Of a stretch of DNA of 64,000 bases, positions 39,171 to 47,736 are shown in pieces. Each line of letters starts with the position of its first letter. Positions within the stretch are counted from its first letter, which is position 1. The DNA lies in contig NZ_CP009110.1 in the NCBI RefSeq assembly GCF_000739085.1, positions 6,944,001 to 7,008,000 on the forward strand. Reading direction: 5' to 3'. The position numbers and the translations under genes are program-made. Source of the DNA: Amycolatopsis methanolica 239 (GTDB lineage: Bacteria; Actinomycetota; Actinomycetes; Mycobacteriales; Pseudonocardiaceae). Under the pieces are notes generated by a model. It was given only the letters and a program-made list of their open reading frames with translations. It ran no database searches and was not told the origin of the DNA.

Positions 39171-41791
39171 GAATGCTCCACCCCGTTGTTCGCCGGGTCG
39201 CCGAGCTGGTCGAGGACCTGCTCGTAACCCAGCCGGACGTCGTGCTGGATGTCGCCGCCACCGGGCAGGTTGACCTGGCTCGTCGCGGGTGGGTACCCGC
39301 TGGCGACCACGGTGTAGTCGCCCTCCGGCAGGTCGCTGACGACGTACTCGCCGTTCACGTCGGTCCGCGCGACCGCGGCGACGTTGCCGTCGGCGTCGAG
39401 GACCGTGATCCGCGCGTCCGGCACCGGGCGGCCGCCGTCGGTGCGGGCGGTCCCGGCCAGCAGCACGGCGGGCGCGATCTCCACGTCCTGCTGCAGCACG
39501 CCGCTCTCCGGCACGGTGATCAGCGACGCCACCGGACGCATCCGGTCGGCGCTGGCGACCAGCGTGTAGGTGCCGGAGCCGACGCCGCGGAAGACGTAGC
39601 CGCCCTGGGCGTCGCTGATCGCGGCCCCGGTGACCTCACCGCGCGAGTCGGTCAGCGTCACGGTGGCGCCGGCCAGCGGCGCACCCTTGCCGGCCACCCG
39701 GACCACACCGCTCAGCTCGCCCGACCCGATGAGCGTCAGGTCGAGCCGCGCGGGACCGTCCGCGACGACCACGCTGGCCGCCTGCGGCTGGTGCCCGGCC
39801 GCCGACACGATCAGCACGTACGTGCCGTTGCCCGGCGCGGCGATGCGGTACCCGCCGTCGCCGCCCGCGGTCGCCCGCGAGACCTGCCGGCCGCGCTGGT
39901 CGATCAGGGTCAGCGCGGCGCCGCCGACGGACGTGCCGTCCTGGCGCCGGATGGTGCCGGTGACCGGCTGCCCGCCGGTGCCGAGGGCCTGGTCCGCCCC
40001 GGCGCTCGCGACCGCGTTCGTGATCGGCGCGGTCTGGGCCGCGAGCTGGTACTCACCGTGTCCGTTGTCGCTCAACGCATGCCTCCCACCAACTAGCGCG
40101 GGTTCGCGGTCCGCCTCGAACGCGGCGTCCGCGTCCGCCCAGGTGTCCGCTTCCGCCTCCGCCTCGTCGTCCGGCAGCAGCGCCTCGCCGCCCTCGACCG
40201 GCGGCGCGGGCGTGGCCGGGCCACCGGCCAGCGGGATCTCCCTCATGAACGCCAGCACGATCGCGGCGAGCAGGGCGACCCCGGCGGCGACGTAGAAGAC
40301 GCCGTGCATCGAGTTGGTGAACCCGGTCAGGATCGGGACCTTCACCGCGTCCGGCAGGTTGTGCAGGCCGCTGGTGTCCGCCTGCAGCGCGCTCAGCTGG
40401 TTCTGGTCGAAGCCCGCGGGCAGGTTGCCGCCGAAGGCGTCGGCGATCTTGCCCGGCAGCAGGTTGAACAGGATGGTCAGGAAGACCGCGACACCCAGGG
40501 TGCCGCCCATCTGCCGGAAGAATGTCGCCGACGCGGTCGACACGCCCATGTCGCGGCGGGGGCCCGCGTTCTGCGCGGCGATGATCAGCGTCTGCATGCA
40601 GCCACCGAGACCGAAGCCGATCAGCAGCGCGACGACCAGCGGCTGCCACAGCGGGCTGTCGTAGTGCACCTGCGCGTACAGCAGCGCGCCCGCGGCGATC
40701 AGGACCGTGCCGACCACCGGCAGGATCTTGTAGCGGCCGGTCTTGGCGGTGATGCGGCCGGAGATCTGCGAACCGGTCATGATGCCCAGCACCAGCGGCA
40801 GCATCAGCAGACCCGCCTCGGTCGGCGTGTAGCCACGGACGACCTGGAAGTACAGCGGGATCATGCTCAGCGCGCCGAACATGCCGAGGCCGACGAGCGT
40901 GCCGCCGCCGATCGCGACGCTGAACGTCGAGTTGCGGAACAGCCGCAGCGGGATCAGCGCCTCGTCCTTCATCACGTACTCGACGAAGAGGAACAGCACG
41001 ACGCCGAACGCCGCGACCGCGTAGCAGATGACCGACGTGGTCGAGCCCCAGCCCCAGGTGCGGCCCTGCTCGGCGACCAGCAGCAGCGGCACCACGGCGA
41101 TGGCCAGCGAGATGGCGCCGAACCAGTCGATGCGGTGGTCCTGCCGCTGGTGCGGCACGTTCAGCACCTTGGCGACGACCGCCAGTGCCAGGACGCCGAT
41201 CGGGACGTTGATCAGGAAGATCCAGCGCCACCCGTCGAAGCCGGCCAGGCTGTCGAAGCCGGAGAACAGGCCACCCAGCACCGGACCGAGCACGGTCGCG
41301 CTGCCGAAGACCATCATGAAGTAGCCCTGGTACTTGACCCGCTCGCGGGCGGGAACCACGTCACCGATGATCGTCATGGCCAGCGACATCAGACCGCCGG
41401 CGCCCAGGCCCTGGAACGCCCGGAACGCGGCCAGCTCGTACATCGAGGTGGCGAACGTGCAAGCGGCCGAGCCGATCACGAACAACGCGATCGCGGTCAG
41501 GTAGAACGGCTTGCGGCCGTAGATGTCGGACAGCTTGCCGTACAGCGGTGTCGCGATGGTCGCGGTGATCAGGTACGCCGTGGTCGCCCACGCCTGCTCG
41601 TCGAAGCCGTGCAGGTCGTTGGCGATCTTGACGATCGCGACGCTGACGATGTTCTGGTCCAGCGCCGCCAGGAACATCCCCAGCAGAAGTCCACTGAGGA
41701 TGGTCAGGATCTGTTTGTGCGTCAGGCGCGGACCCTCGTCCGCGATGGCGCCCGCGACAGGCGCCGGTTGTTCTCTTGTGGAGCGTGTCAT
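39167..41791 (-). CDS. DHA2-type MFS transporter with three C-terminal beta-sandwich modules
   Basis: 874 residues. The 14-helix EmrB-type pump is at about 25-520 (ILTILSGLLLGMFLAALDQN, then FQGLGAGGLMSLA). An acidic linker (PDDEAEAEADTWADADAAFE) runs to about 600. Three modules follow near 607, 690 and 779: ALTLIDQRGRQVSR, VTLTDSRGEVTG and ITVLDADGNVAAVAR. They match modules 1, 2 and 3 of the pump at 7207 in order. Overlaps marR upstream and the YceI gene downstream by ATGA. Proton-driven export of a lipophilic compound is expected. Confidence 0.92.
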   Translation of the reverse strand: MTRSTREQPAPVAGAIADEGPRLTHKQILTILSGLLLGMFLAALDQNIVSVAIVKIANDLHGFDEQAWATTAYLITATIATPLYGKLSDIYGRKPFYLTAIALFVIGSAACTFATSMYELAAFRAFQGLGAGGLMSLAMTIIGDVVPARERVKYQGYFMMVFGSATVLGPVLGGLFSGFDSLAGFDGWRWIFLINVPIGVLALAVVAKVLNVPHQRQDHRIDWFGAISLAIAVVPLLLVAEQGRTWGWGSTTSVICYAVAAFGVVLFLFVEYVMKDEALIPLRLFRNSTFSVAIGGGTLVGLGMFGALSMIPLYFQVVRGYTPTEAGLLMLPLVLGIMTGSQISGRITAKTGRYKILPVVGTVLIAAGALLYAQVHYDSPLWQPLVVALLIGFGLGGCMQTLIIAAQNAGPRRDMGVSTASATFFRQMGGTLGVAVFLTILFNLLPGKIADAFGGNLPAGFDQNQLSALQADTSGLHNLPDAVKVPILTGFTNSMHGVFYVAAGVALLAAIVLAFMREIPLAGGPATPAPPVEGGEALLPDDEAEAEADTWADADAAFEADREPALVGGRHALSDNGHGEYQLAAQTAPITNAVASAGADQALGTGGQPVTGTIRRQDGTSVGGAALTLIDQRGRQVSRATAGGDGGYRIAAPGNGTYVLIVSAAGHQPQAASVVVADGPARLDLTLIGSGELSGVVRVAGKGAPLAGATVTLTDSRGEVTGAAISDAQGGYVFRGVGSGTYTLVASADRMRPVASLITVPESGVLQQDVEIAPAVLLAGTARTDGGRPVPDARITVLDADGNVAAVARTDVNGEYVVSDLPEGDYTVVASGYPPATSQVNLPGGGDIQHDVRLGYEQVLDQLGDPANNGVEHS

Positions 41792-42312
41792 GCGCTTTCC
41801 CCCTTGCTGCGCGCCGAGACCTGGTCGGCGAGTTGTGGAGCGTGAGCTTCGATCCCCGTGTTGAGCCGGTCGAGGAGCTTGTTCAGGACGCGGCGCTCCT
41901 CCTCCGGCCACTCGGCGAGCACCTCGGCCAGCCACCGGTTGCGTTGCCTGCGGTTCTCCTCGAACACGCGCAGCCCCTCGCTGGTCGGCGCGAGCAGGCA
42001 GGCCCGTCCGTCCTCGGGGTCGGCGAGGCGCTCGACCAGGCCGTGCTGCACCAGCGAACTGCTCTGCCTGCTGATCGTCGAGATCTCGGCGTGCAGCGCC
42101 TCGGCGAGCCTGCTCGTGCGCTGCGGCCCGTCGTGGACGAGCTGGAACAGGATCGCGTAGGCGGCGCGTTCGATCCCGTCCGGTCCGAGCTTCGCGACCT
42201 GCGACTTCGCCTTGGTGAGGAGCCGCATGAACCGGACGAGCTGCACGCCGAGCTCGTCGGCGATGTCGAGCTCGGTGTCCGTGAAGGCCGCTTCCTCTAC
42301 GGGAGATGGCAT
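41788..42312 (-). CDS. MarR family regulator
   Basis: 174 residues. HTH core FMRLLTKAKSQVAKL, TSRLAEALHAEISTISRQSS and the wing LADPEDGRACLLAPTSEGLR. First gene of the MarR-MFS-YceI operon, coupled by ATGA. A 30-base symmetric operator lies 33 bases upstream. Likely represses the operon until a ligand binds. Confidence 0.9.
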   Translation of the reverse strand: MPSPVEEAAFTDTELDIADELGVQLVRFMRLLTKAKSQVAKLGPDGIERAAYAILFQLVHDGPQRTSRLAEALHAEISTISRQSSSLVQHGLVERLADPEDGRACLLAPTSEGLRVFEENRRQRNRWLAEVLAEWPEEERRVLNKLLDRLNTGIEAHAPQLADQVSARSKGESA

Positions 42313-42345
42313 GGCCGATCACTCTCTTCGTACGGGATGTCTTAT

Positions 42346-42375
42346 TTGACCGAAGCAACTAGTTGCTCACGTCAA
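42346..42375. promoter_or_regulatory. MarR operator with nested symmetric arms
   Basis: The core AGCAACTAGTTGCT (42354-42367) is a perfect 14-base palindrome. Outer arms TTGAC (42346-42350) and GTCAA (42371-42375) are symmetric about the same centre. Its TAGTTGCT half resembles the AGTTGT arm of the other MarR locus. Confidence 0.78.
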
Positions 42376-42471
42376 GGATGCACCCGCGATAGTTGGTTGC
42401 GCCACTCAAATAACCCGCCTGTGGCCGATGACACTTTAGTTATCACAGGCAAGTGATTTCCGGGCGACCAC

Positions 42472-42491
42472 TGCGGAAAAATTTTTCCGCA
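42472..42491. promoter_or_regulatory. 20-base perfect AT-cored palindrome
   Basis: TGCGGAAAAA followed by TTTTTCCGCA is a perfect 20-base palindrome, 31 bases before the FAD oxidase ATG. Candidate operator of that gene; the regulator is not identifiable here. Confidence 0.7.
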
Positions 42492-42522
42492 CTGCGGACG
42501 TGATGGGCATTACCATAGATGC

Positions 42523-43914
42523 ATGAGCACCGACGCTTTGCTGACGAAACTGCGCGCCGAGCTGGGTAAGGACGCTGTTCTGACCGATGCGGACGTCACC
42601 GGGAGCTACTCCCGCGACATGATGCCGCTGGCCCCGTCGGGCCGGCCGTTGGCGGTGGTGCTGCCCTCGGACGTCGAAGGCGTGCAGGCGGTGGTCCGCG
42701 CGTGCGCCGAGGCGAAGGTGCCGATCGTCCCGCGCGGCGCGGGCAGCGGGTTGTCGGGCGCCGCGAACGCCATCGACGGGTGCGTCGTGCTCGTGATGAC
42801 CAAGCTGGACCAGATCGTCGAGATCGACGCGGGCAACCGGCTCGCCGTCGTGCAGCCGGGCGTGGTCAACCTCGACTTCCGCAACGCCGTGGAGAAGCAC
42901 GGGCTGTTCTACCCGCCGGACCCGTCCAGCTACGACTGGTGCACGATCGGCGGCAACCTGTCCACCAACGCGGGCGGGCTGTGCTGCGTGAAGTACGGCG
43001 TGACCACCGACTCGGTGCTGGGACTGGAGGTCGTGCTCGCCGACGGGTCGCTGCTGAAGACCGGCCGCCGCACCGTGAAGGGCGTGGCGGGCTACGACCT
43101 GGCGCGGCTGTTCGTCGGCAGCGAGGGCACGCTCGGGGTGATCACGCAGGCCACGGTCGCGCTGAAGCCGCTGCCGCAGGCGCCGGGCACGCTCGTGGCC
43201 GGGTTCGACACGACGGAGGCGGCCGGCACCGCGGTGGCGCGGACCGTACGCGAGGGCCTGGTGCCGTCGTTGATGGAGATCATGGACGCCAGCTCGATCA
43301 AGGCGGCCGAGACGTACCTCAGGACCGACCTCGGCGCCGGTTCCGACTGCCAGGCGCTGCTGCTGTGCCAGTCCGACGCGGGCGGCGAGGTGGCGCGGCG
43401 CGAGCTGGCCGCGCTGGAGCAGATTTGCAACGACTGCGGCGCGACGATGACGTACGCGACGGACGACCTCGAAGAGGGCCGGATGCTGATGCAGGCGCGG
43501 CGGGTGGTGCTGACCGCGCTGGAGCAGTACGGCGTGTGGCTGACCGACGACGTGTCCGTGCCGCGGACACGGATCGCCGAGCTGATCGCAGGCTGCCAGC
43601 GGATCAGCGAAGAGGTCGGGCTGCGCATCGCCGTGGTCGGGCACGCCGGCGACGGCAACATGCACCCGACCATCGTCTACCAGCCGGACGACGAGGACGA
43701 GTTCGCCAGGGCGCGGCGCGCGTTCGACGAGATCCTCGACATGGGGCTGAAGCTGGGCGGCACGGTGACCGGCGAGCACGGCGTCGGCAAGATCAAAAAG
43801 GAGTGGCTGGAGCGCGAGATCGGCCCGGTGGGCATGCGCGTGCACCGGCAGATCAAGCAGGCGCTGGACCCGGAGAACCTGTTCAACCCGGGCTCGATGT
43901 TCTCGATGACCTGA
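42523..43914 (+). CDS. FAD-linked oxidase (glycolate/D-lactate oxidase GlcD-like)
   Basis: 463 residues. The PCMH FAD fold shows VPIVPRGAGSGLSGAANAI, YPPDPSSYDWCTIGGNLSTN and AGYDLARLFVGSEGTLGVIT. The C-terminal half carries the metal site with GHAGDGNMHP and GEHGVGKIKK, as in GlcD and D-lactate dehydrogenases. Oxidises a 2-hydroxyacid; exact substrate unknown. No glcE/glcF partner is nearby, so it may act as a single subunit. Confidence 0.92.
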   Translation: MSTDALLTKLRAELGKDAVLTDADVTGSYSRDMMPLAPSGRPLAVVLPSDVEGVQAVVRACAEAKVPIVPRGAGSGLSGAANAIDGCVVLVMTKLDQIVEIDAGNRLAVVQPGVVNLDFRNAVEKHGLFYPPDPSSYDWCTIGGNLSTNAGGLCCVKYGVTTDSVLGLEVVLADGSLLKTGRRTVKGVAGYDLARLFVGSEGTLGVITQATVALKPLPQAPGTLVAGFDTTEAAGTAVARTVREGLVPSLMEIMDASSIKAAETYLRTDLGAGSDCQALLLCQSDAGGEVARRELAALEQICNDCGATMTYATDDLEEGRMLMQARRVVLTALEQYGVWLTDDVSVPRTRIAELIAGCQRISEEVGLRIAVVGHAGDGNMHPTIVYQPDDEDEFARARRAFDEILDMGLKLGGTVTGEHGVGKIKKEWLEREIGPVGMRVHRQIKQALDPENLFNPGSMFSMT

Positions 43915-43916
43915 GA

Positions 43917-44036
43917 CGCTGCCAATCGCTACTCGCCACCGGCAAGCTGCGGCCGGCCACCCTGACCGGGCCGGTCAGGACCGACCACGAAGCGGGCGAC
44001 CTGGTTCGTCGTCTCCGGGACGACGAACGGTACTGA
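43917..44036 (+). pseudogene. Truncated antitoxin, C-terminal part only
   Basis: In one frame the sequence reads RCQSLLATGKLRPAT, then GPVRTDHEAGDLVRRLRDDE, then RY and a stop that overlaps the vapC ATG. This matches the toxin-binding tail of Phd/YefM-type antitoxins (family pattern GDLVRELRDDERY). No start codon lies in this frame before it, and the DNA-binding part is absent: it begins right where the FAD oxidase gene ends. The antitoxin is therefore cut down to its tail. Confidence 0.75.
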
Positions 44037-44437
44037 TGATCTACCTCGACACGGCTGCCCTGGTGAAGTTGATCCGGCGGGAGCCGGAAAGCGATGCGCT
44101 GACGGATTGGCTGGACGCCCAGGACGAGCCGACGCTGGTCTCCTCCGCGCTCGCCGAAGTCGAGCTGCCCAGGGCGTTGCTGCGGACCGAGCCGGAACTC
44201 GTCACCCGCGTGCCGGCCGTCCTGGAGCGGATCGCGCGTTACGAGATCGACGAACTGGTCCGCGCCACCGCGGCGAGCTACCGGTCGCCCGATCTGCGCT
44301 CGTTCGACGCCATCCACCTGGCGACGGCGCAGGCGATCTTCGAAAGGCACCTGACCTCGTTCGTCACCTATGACAAGCGCTTGCTCGGATGTGCCCGGTC
44401 GATGGGACTACCGGCCATCGCGCCGGGAGCCGCCTGA
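44036..44437 (+). CDS. VapC-like PIN-domain RNase toxin
   Basis: 133 residues. The four PIN acidic positions are intact: D5 (IYLDTAAL), E41 (SSALAEVEL), D91 (FDAIHLATAQ) and D113 (VTYDKRLL). In the family these cut tRNA or rRNA and are neutralised by the upstream antitoxin. Here the antitoxin is only a C-terminal piece, overlapping by one base. The toxin must be silenced, held by a trans antitoxin, or weak. Confidence 0.88.
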   Translation: MIYLDTAALVKLIRREPESDALTDWLDAQDEPTLVSSALAEVELPRALLRTEPELVTRVPAVLERIARYEIDELVRATAASYRSPDLRSFDAIHLATAQAIFERHLTSFVTYDKRLLGCARSMGLPAIAPGAA

Positions 44438-44445
44438 GACGCGAA

Positions 44446-44479
44446 AAGGCCGCCGCACCTGTGCTGGTGCGGCGGCCTT
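44446..44479. terminator. Bidirectional terminator between vapC and dedA
   Basis: AAGGCCGCCGCACC (44446-44459) and GGTGCGGCGGCCTT (44466-44479) form a perfect 14-base stem with a 6-base loop, framed by A and T. It lies between convergent stops. Confidence 0.9.
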
Positions 44480-44491
44480 CGTGCGTCTGCG

Positions 44492-45205
44492 TCAGCGCTC
44501 GATGCGCGGGATCCGCTGCGTGACCTCGGCGTCGGACTCGGCGGGGGTCTCGGCGGCGGCCAGCTTCTTCTCGCGGCGGGCCTTCGCCCACTCGATGATG
44601 ATCGGCACCACCGAGACCAGCACGATCAGGATGAAGATGGCCTCGATGTTGTTCTTGATGAACGAGATGTTGCCGAGCAGATGCCCCAGCGCCGTGATGC
44701 CACCGGCCCACAGGATGCCGCCGATCACCGTGTAGGTGAAGTACTTCTTCGGGTCCATGCGGCCGATGCCCGCGATCCAGGTGATGAACGTCCGGACGAA
44801 CGGCACGAACCGCGCCAGCACGACCGCCTTCGGGCCGTGCTTCTCCAGGAAGGCGTGCGTCTTGTCGACGTACTCCTGTTTGAAGAACCTCGAATCCGGG
44901 CGCCGGAACAGCGCCGGGCCCGCCTTCCAGCCGATCGCGTAGCCGAGGACGTTGCCAAGCAGCGCCGCGACCGTCACCAGGGTGCAGACCAGCCACAGCG
45001 GCGCGTGGATCGACCCCTGCGCGACGAACAGCCCCGCGGTGAACAGTAGCGAGTCACCGGGGAGCACGGGGAAGACGCTGCTCTCGATGAAGATGATCAG
45101 GCACAGCCCGAGGATCACGTACGCGCCGAACTCGGTCAGCAGGTACTCCGGGTTGAACCACTTCGGCATGAGAGCGAGCGTGGTCGCGGTCTCGGCGAGA
45201 ATCAC
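44492..45205 (-). CDS. DedA family membrane protein
   Basis: 237 residues from the GTG at 45205; ATG 45169 is an alternative. IESSVFPVLPGDSLLFTAGL is the DedA signature, and VVLARFVPFVRTFITWIAGI with MDPKKYFTYTVIGG follow. Charged, helix-rich tail. The GTG has no visible SD. Same family as the protein at 37558, but only moderately alike. Confidence 0.9.
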   Translation of the reverse strand: MILAETATTLALMPKWFNPEYLLTEFGAYVILGLCLIIFIESSVFPVLPGDSLLFTAGLFVAQGSIHAPLWLVCTLVTVAALLGNVLGYAIGWKAGPALFRRPDSRFFKQEYVDKTHAFLEKHGPKAVVLARFVPFVRTFITWIAGIGRMDPKKYFTYTVIGGILWAGGITALGHLLGNISFIKNNIEAIFILIVLVSVVPIIIEWAKARREKKLAAAETPAESDAEVTQRIPRIER

Positions 45206-45248
45206 AGCACAAAACGGTACAGGGTGACCCTGTGTGCAGTATGTGGGC

Positions 45249-45554
45249 TCACAGGAGAGTGATGAGACCGATGACTGCGCCGGTCGCGAGACCGAGGAGC
45301 GCGGCAAGGCCGAGGACCCAGTAGACGGGCAGGTGGCGGACCGGGGGAACGTTCCGGCGCGGCGCCCGCGTGGCGGTCCGGTCGGCGGGGTTTTCCAGGG
45401 CGGCGCGCTCGCGTTCCAGCGAGCTGGCGTCCGCGCCGGACAGCAGGCCGAACTGCGGCCACCCGCCCGACGGCGGGCCGGGGTGCGGCGCGCTGCGGGC
45501 CTGCGCCTGCAGCGCCTCGGCCAGCAGCCGTTCCGGGTCCTTCGGCTCGCTCAC
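45249..45554 (-). CDS. Small membrane protein of unknown function
   Basis: 101 residues from a GTG giving VSEPKDPERLLAEALQAQAR. A Pro/Ser-rich region is followed by one C-terminal helix (YWVLGLAALLGLATGAVIGL). I recognise no family. It may be tail-anchored, with its N-terminal region in the cytosol. It shares codon style with its neighbours. Confidence 0.65.
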   Translation of the reverse strand: MSEPKDPERLLAEALQAQARSAPHPGPPSGGWPQFGLLSGADASSLERERAALENPADRTATRAPRRNVPPVRHLPVYWVLGLAALLGLATGAVIGLITLL

Positions 45555-45589
45555 CCCGCACAGCGTAATCAACCGTGGCTGGCCGCTGA

Positions 45590-45720
45590 AGCCGGAACTC
45601 ACACCCGCGAACGCAGAACTCGCGCCTGGGAACGTGGGACTCGCGGGCCCAGCGCGAGTCCCACGTTCAGACGCGCGAGTTCCGCACTCGAGCGCGCGAG
45701 TTCCGCGTTCGGTTGGGCAG
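45590..45720. repeat. Extragenic inverted repeat with GAGTTCCGC/GAGTCCCAC units
   Basis: GAACGTGGGACTCGCG (45630-45645) and CGCGAGTCCCACGTTC (45653-45668) form a perfect 16-base stem with a 7-base loop. Additional units (GAACTCGCG on the left, CGCGAGTTCCGC on the right) extend the symmetry. The same core occurs at 29220. It lies between divergent gene starts, so it is not a simple terminator. Confidence 0.8.
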
Positions 45721-45729
45721 GATGTGGGG

Positions 45730-46004
45730 ATGCGTGAGCTGATCTACGTCTCGGCGTCGAAGCCGCGGCAGCTCGTCCCCGACCTGCCTGCGCGGAGCGG
45801 CGCCCTGCGGGACGTGGAGGCCGAGGTGACCACCCCGGTCGGCGGTGTCAAGGTCGGCAAGGCGGGTCCTGCAGTGGCTGGACCGGGAGTTCCAGCCGCG
45901 TTTCACGGCCGCCTGGGTCGCCGGCTACGCGCGCGCGAATCCCCACGGGCACGGTGCTGGCCGCGACGCCGCTCTACGTGGAGCACGTCGAGCCGCCGGT
46001 GTGA
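45730..46004 (+). pseudogene. Remnant of a DUF-type gene, several deletions
   Basis: Begins MRELIYVSASKPRQLVPDLP in one frame, continues VLQWLDREFQPRFTAAWVAG in a second and ends TVLAATPLYVEHVEPPV in a third. Together they look like the two ends of a 200-250 residue protein whose centre is lost. I do not recognise the family with confidence. The stop abuts the nagA stop. Confidence 0.55.
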
Positions 46005-47153
46005 TCAGGCGATCCAGGCGCCCTGCCGCAGCACCCGTTGTGGCCGGAGGTCGGCGTCCAGCACCACCAGGTCGGCGGCGAGCCCGGCGCGCAGCGACCC
46101 GAGCCGGTCGGCGAGGCCCAGCAGTTCGGCCGGGCGTCCCGAGGTCGCGCGGACCGCGTCGGGGATGGTCAGGCCGGCGCCCTTGACCAGGTTGCGGAAC
46201 GCGGCGTCCATGGTCAGCGTGCTGCCGGCGAGCGAACCGGTGTCGGCGAGCGTCGCCACGCCGTCCCGGACGTCGACCTCCAGACGACCCAGGTGGTAGC
46301 GGCCGTCGGCGGCGTCGGTGGCCGACATGGCGTCCGTGATGAGGATCGTGCGGCCGCGGCCGGCGTAGCGGGCGGCCATCCGCAGCACCGTCGGGTGCAC
46401 GTGGACCAGGTCGCAGATCAGCTCGACGGTGACGCGCTCGTCGTCGAGCAGGACGCCGATCGGGCCGGGCTCGCGGTGGTGCAGCGGGCGCATGCCGTTG
46501 AACAGGTGCGTCGCGACGGTCGCGCCGGCGTCGATGGCCGGGCGGATCTGCTCCTCGGTGCCGTCGGTGTGCCCGATCGCGGCGATCACGCCGGACTCGG
46601 CCAGCTGGCGGACCGCGCGGACACCGCCGGTCAGCTCCGGCGCCAGGGTCACCATCCGGACCGCGCCGCGGCCCGCCCGCAGCAGGGCGTCGACGGTCGC
46701 CGTGTCGGGTTCGCGCAGCACCGCGGGGTCGTGGGCGCCGCAGCGGGCGGAGGCGATGAACGGGCCTTCCAGGTGGATGCCGGCCAGCTCGCCGTCCTCG
46801 ACGAGTTCCCGCAGCACGGCCATCTGGTCCACCAGCGTGCGCACCGGATCGGACACCAGGCTCGCCAGCATCGTGGTGGTGCCGTGCCTGCGGTGGGCCT
46901 TGATCGCGGTGACGATCTCCTTCGCGTCGCCGCTGGAGAACGACCCGCCCCCGCCGCCGTGGCAATGCGCGTCGACGAACCCGGGCACCACGTAGCACCC
47001 GCCGACGTCCACCTGCTCGCCCGGCGGTGGCGTCCCGGTGCCGATGCCCGCGATCGCCCCGCCGGACACCGCGAGCCACCCGTCGTCCACCAGTCCCTCG
47101 GGGAGGGCAAGCCTGCCACCCGTCAGCACGAAACCCGTCACAGGCTCCAGCAT
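46005..47153 (-). CDS. nagA: N-acetylglucosamine-6-phosphate deacetylase
   Basis: 382 residues. Metal and substrate motifs: VDAHCHGGGG (HxH), GIHLEGPFI (Glu), AAIGHTDGT (His), THLFNGM (His) and ITDAMSATD (catalytic Asp). Makes glucosamine-6-P and acetate from GlcNAc-6-P in amino sugar use and wall recycling. No nagB or PTS gene lies beside it. Confidence 0.92.
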   Translation of the reverse strand: MLEPVTGFVLTGGRLALPEGLVDDGWLAVSGGAIAGIGTGTPPPGEQVDVGGCYVVPGFVDAHCHGGGGGSFSSGDAKEIVTAIKAHRRHGTTTMLASLVSDPVRTLVDQMAVLRELVEDGELAGIHLEGPFIASARCGAHDPAVLREPDTATVDALLRAGRGAVRMVTLAPELTGGVRAVRQLAESGVIAAIGHTDGTEEQIRPAIDAGATVATHLFNGMRPLHHREPGPIGVLLDDERVTVELICDLVHVHPTVLRMAARYAGRGRTILITDAMSATDAADGRYHLGRLEVDVRDGVATLADTGSLAGSTLTMDAAFRNLVKGAGLTIPDAVRATSGRPAELLGLADRLGSLRAGLAADLVVLDADLRPQRVLRQGAWIA

Positions 47154-47169
47154 ATTGGTCTAAACCAGC

Positions 47170-47736
47170 TTAGGCACTCATGGCCTTCTGGAGAGCCTCC
47201 AGGGCCCGGCTCGCCGTGGACTTCACGGTGCCCTTCGAAATGCCCGCGACCTCGGAGATCTCCGCTTCGGAGAGCCCGCCGTAGTAGCGCAGGACGAGCA
47301 CCTCGCGTTGCCGCGGGGGCAGCTTCGACAGCGCGTTCACCACCGACTGGTGTTCGCTGGACAGCATCGCGAGGCTCTCCGCGGACCGGGCGTTGACCAC
47401 GTGCGGCGGCACGTACTCGCGGGCCGTCTTGCGGCGGCGCAGCACGCTGCGTGAGCCGTTGACCACCGCGGTGCGCAGGTAGGCGACCGCGGAGGCGGCG
47501 TCGCGCAGCTTGCCCCAGTTCCGATAGAGCCCGGTGAACGCCTCCTGCACGACGTCCTCGGCCGTGGCCGGTTCGTCGACGAGCAGGATCGCGAGGCGGA
47601 CCAGGCGCATCCGGTGGATCTTGTACAGATCCTCCAGGGTCAGCGGACCCGCAGGCTGGGCCGGCGCGACCCCGTCCATGGTGCGCAAGTGCCCGAGCGT
47701 GCGTTCGACGCTGCGCTCCGCGCTGCCGTCCGGCAT
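47170..47736 (-). CDS. SigE-family sigma factor
   Basis: 188 residues from ATG 47736. The region 2 stretch is MRLVRLAILLVDEPATAEDV then VQEAFTGLYRNW. The region 4 stretch is LPPRQREVLVLRYYGGLSEA then EISEVAGISKGTVKSTASRA. GGGAG lies 4 bases before the start. It is the SigE-type small ECF-like group common in actinobacteria. No anti-sigma gene is adjacent, so its signal is unknown. It lies 16 bases upstream of nagA on the same strand and may be co-transcribed with it. Confidence 0.9.
   Translation of the reverse strand: MPDGSAERSVERTLGHLRTMDGVAPAQPAGPLTLEDLYKIHRMRLVRLAILLVDEPATAEDVVQEAFTGLYRNWGKLRDAASAVAYLRTAVVNGSRSVLRRRKTAREYVPPHVVNARSAESLAMLSSEHQSVVNALSKLPPRQREVLVLRYYGGLSEAEISEVAGISKGTVKSTASRALEALQKAMSA

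Noticed and set aside
45630..45668. Ordinary terminator
   Set aside because: It lies upstream of both flanking gene starts, and its core recurs at 29220, so a dispersed repeat is more likely.
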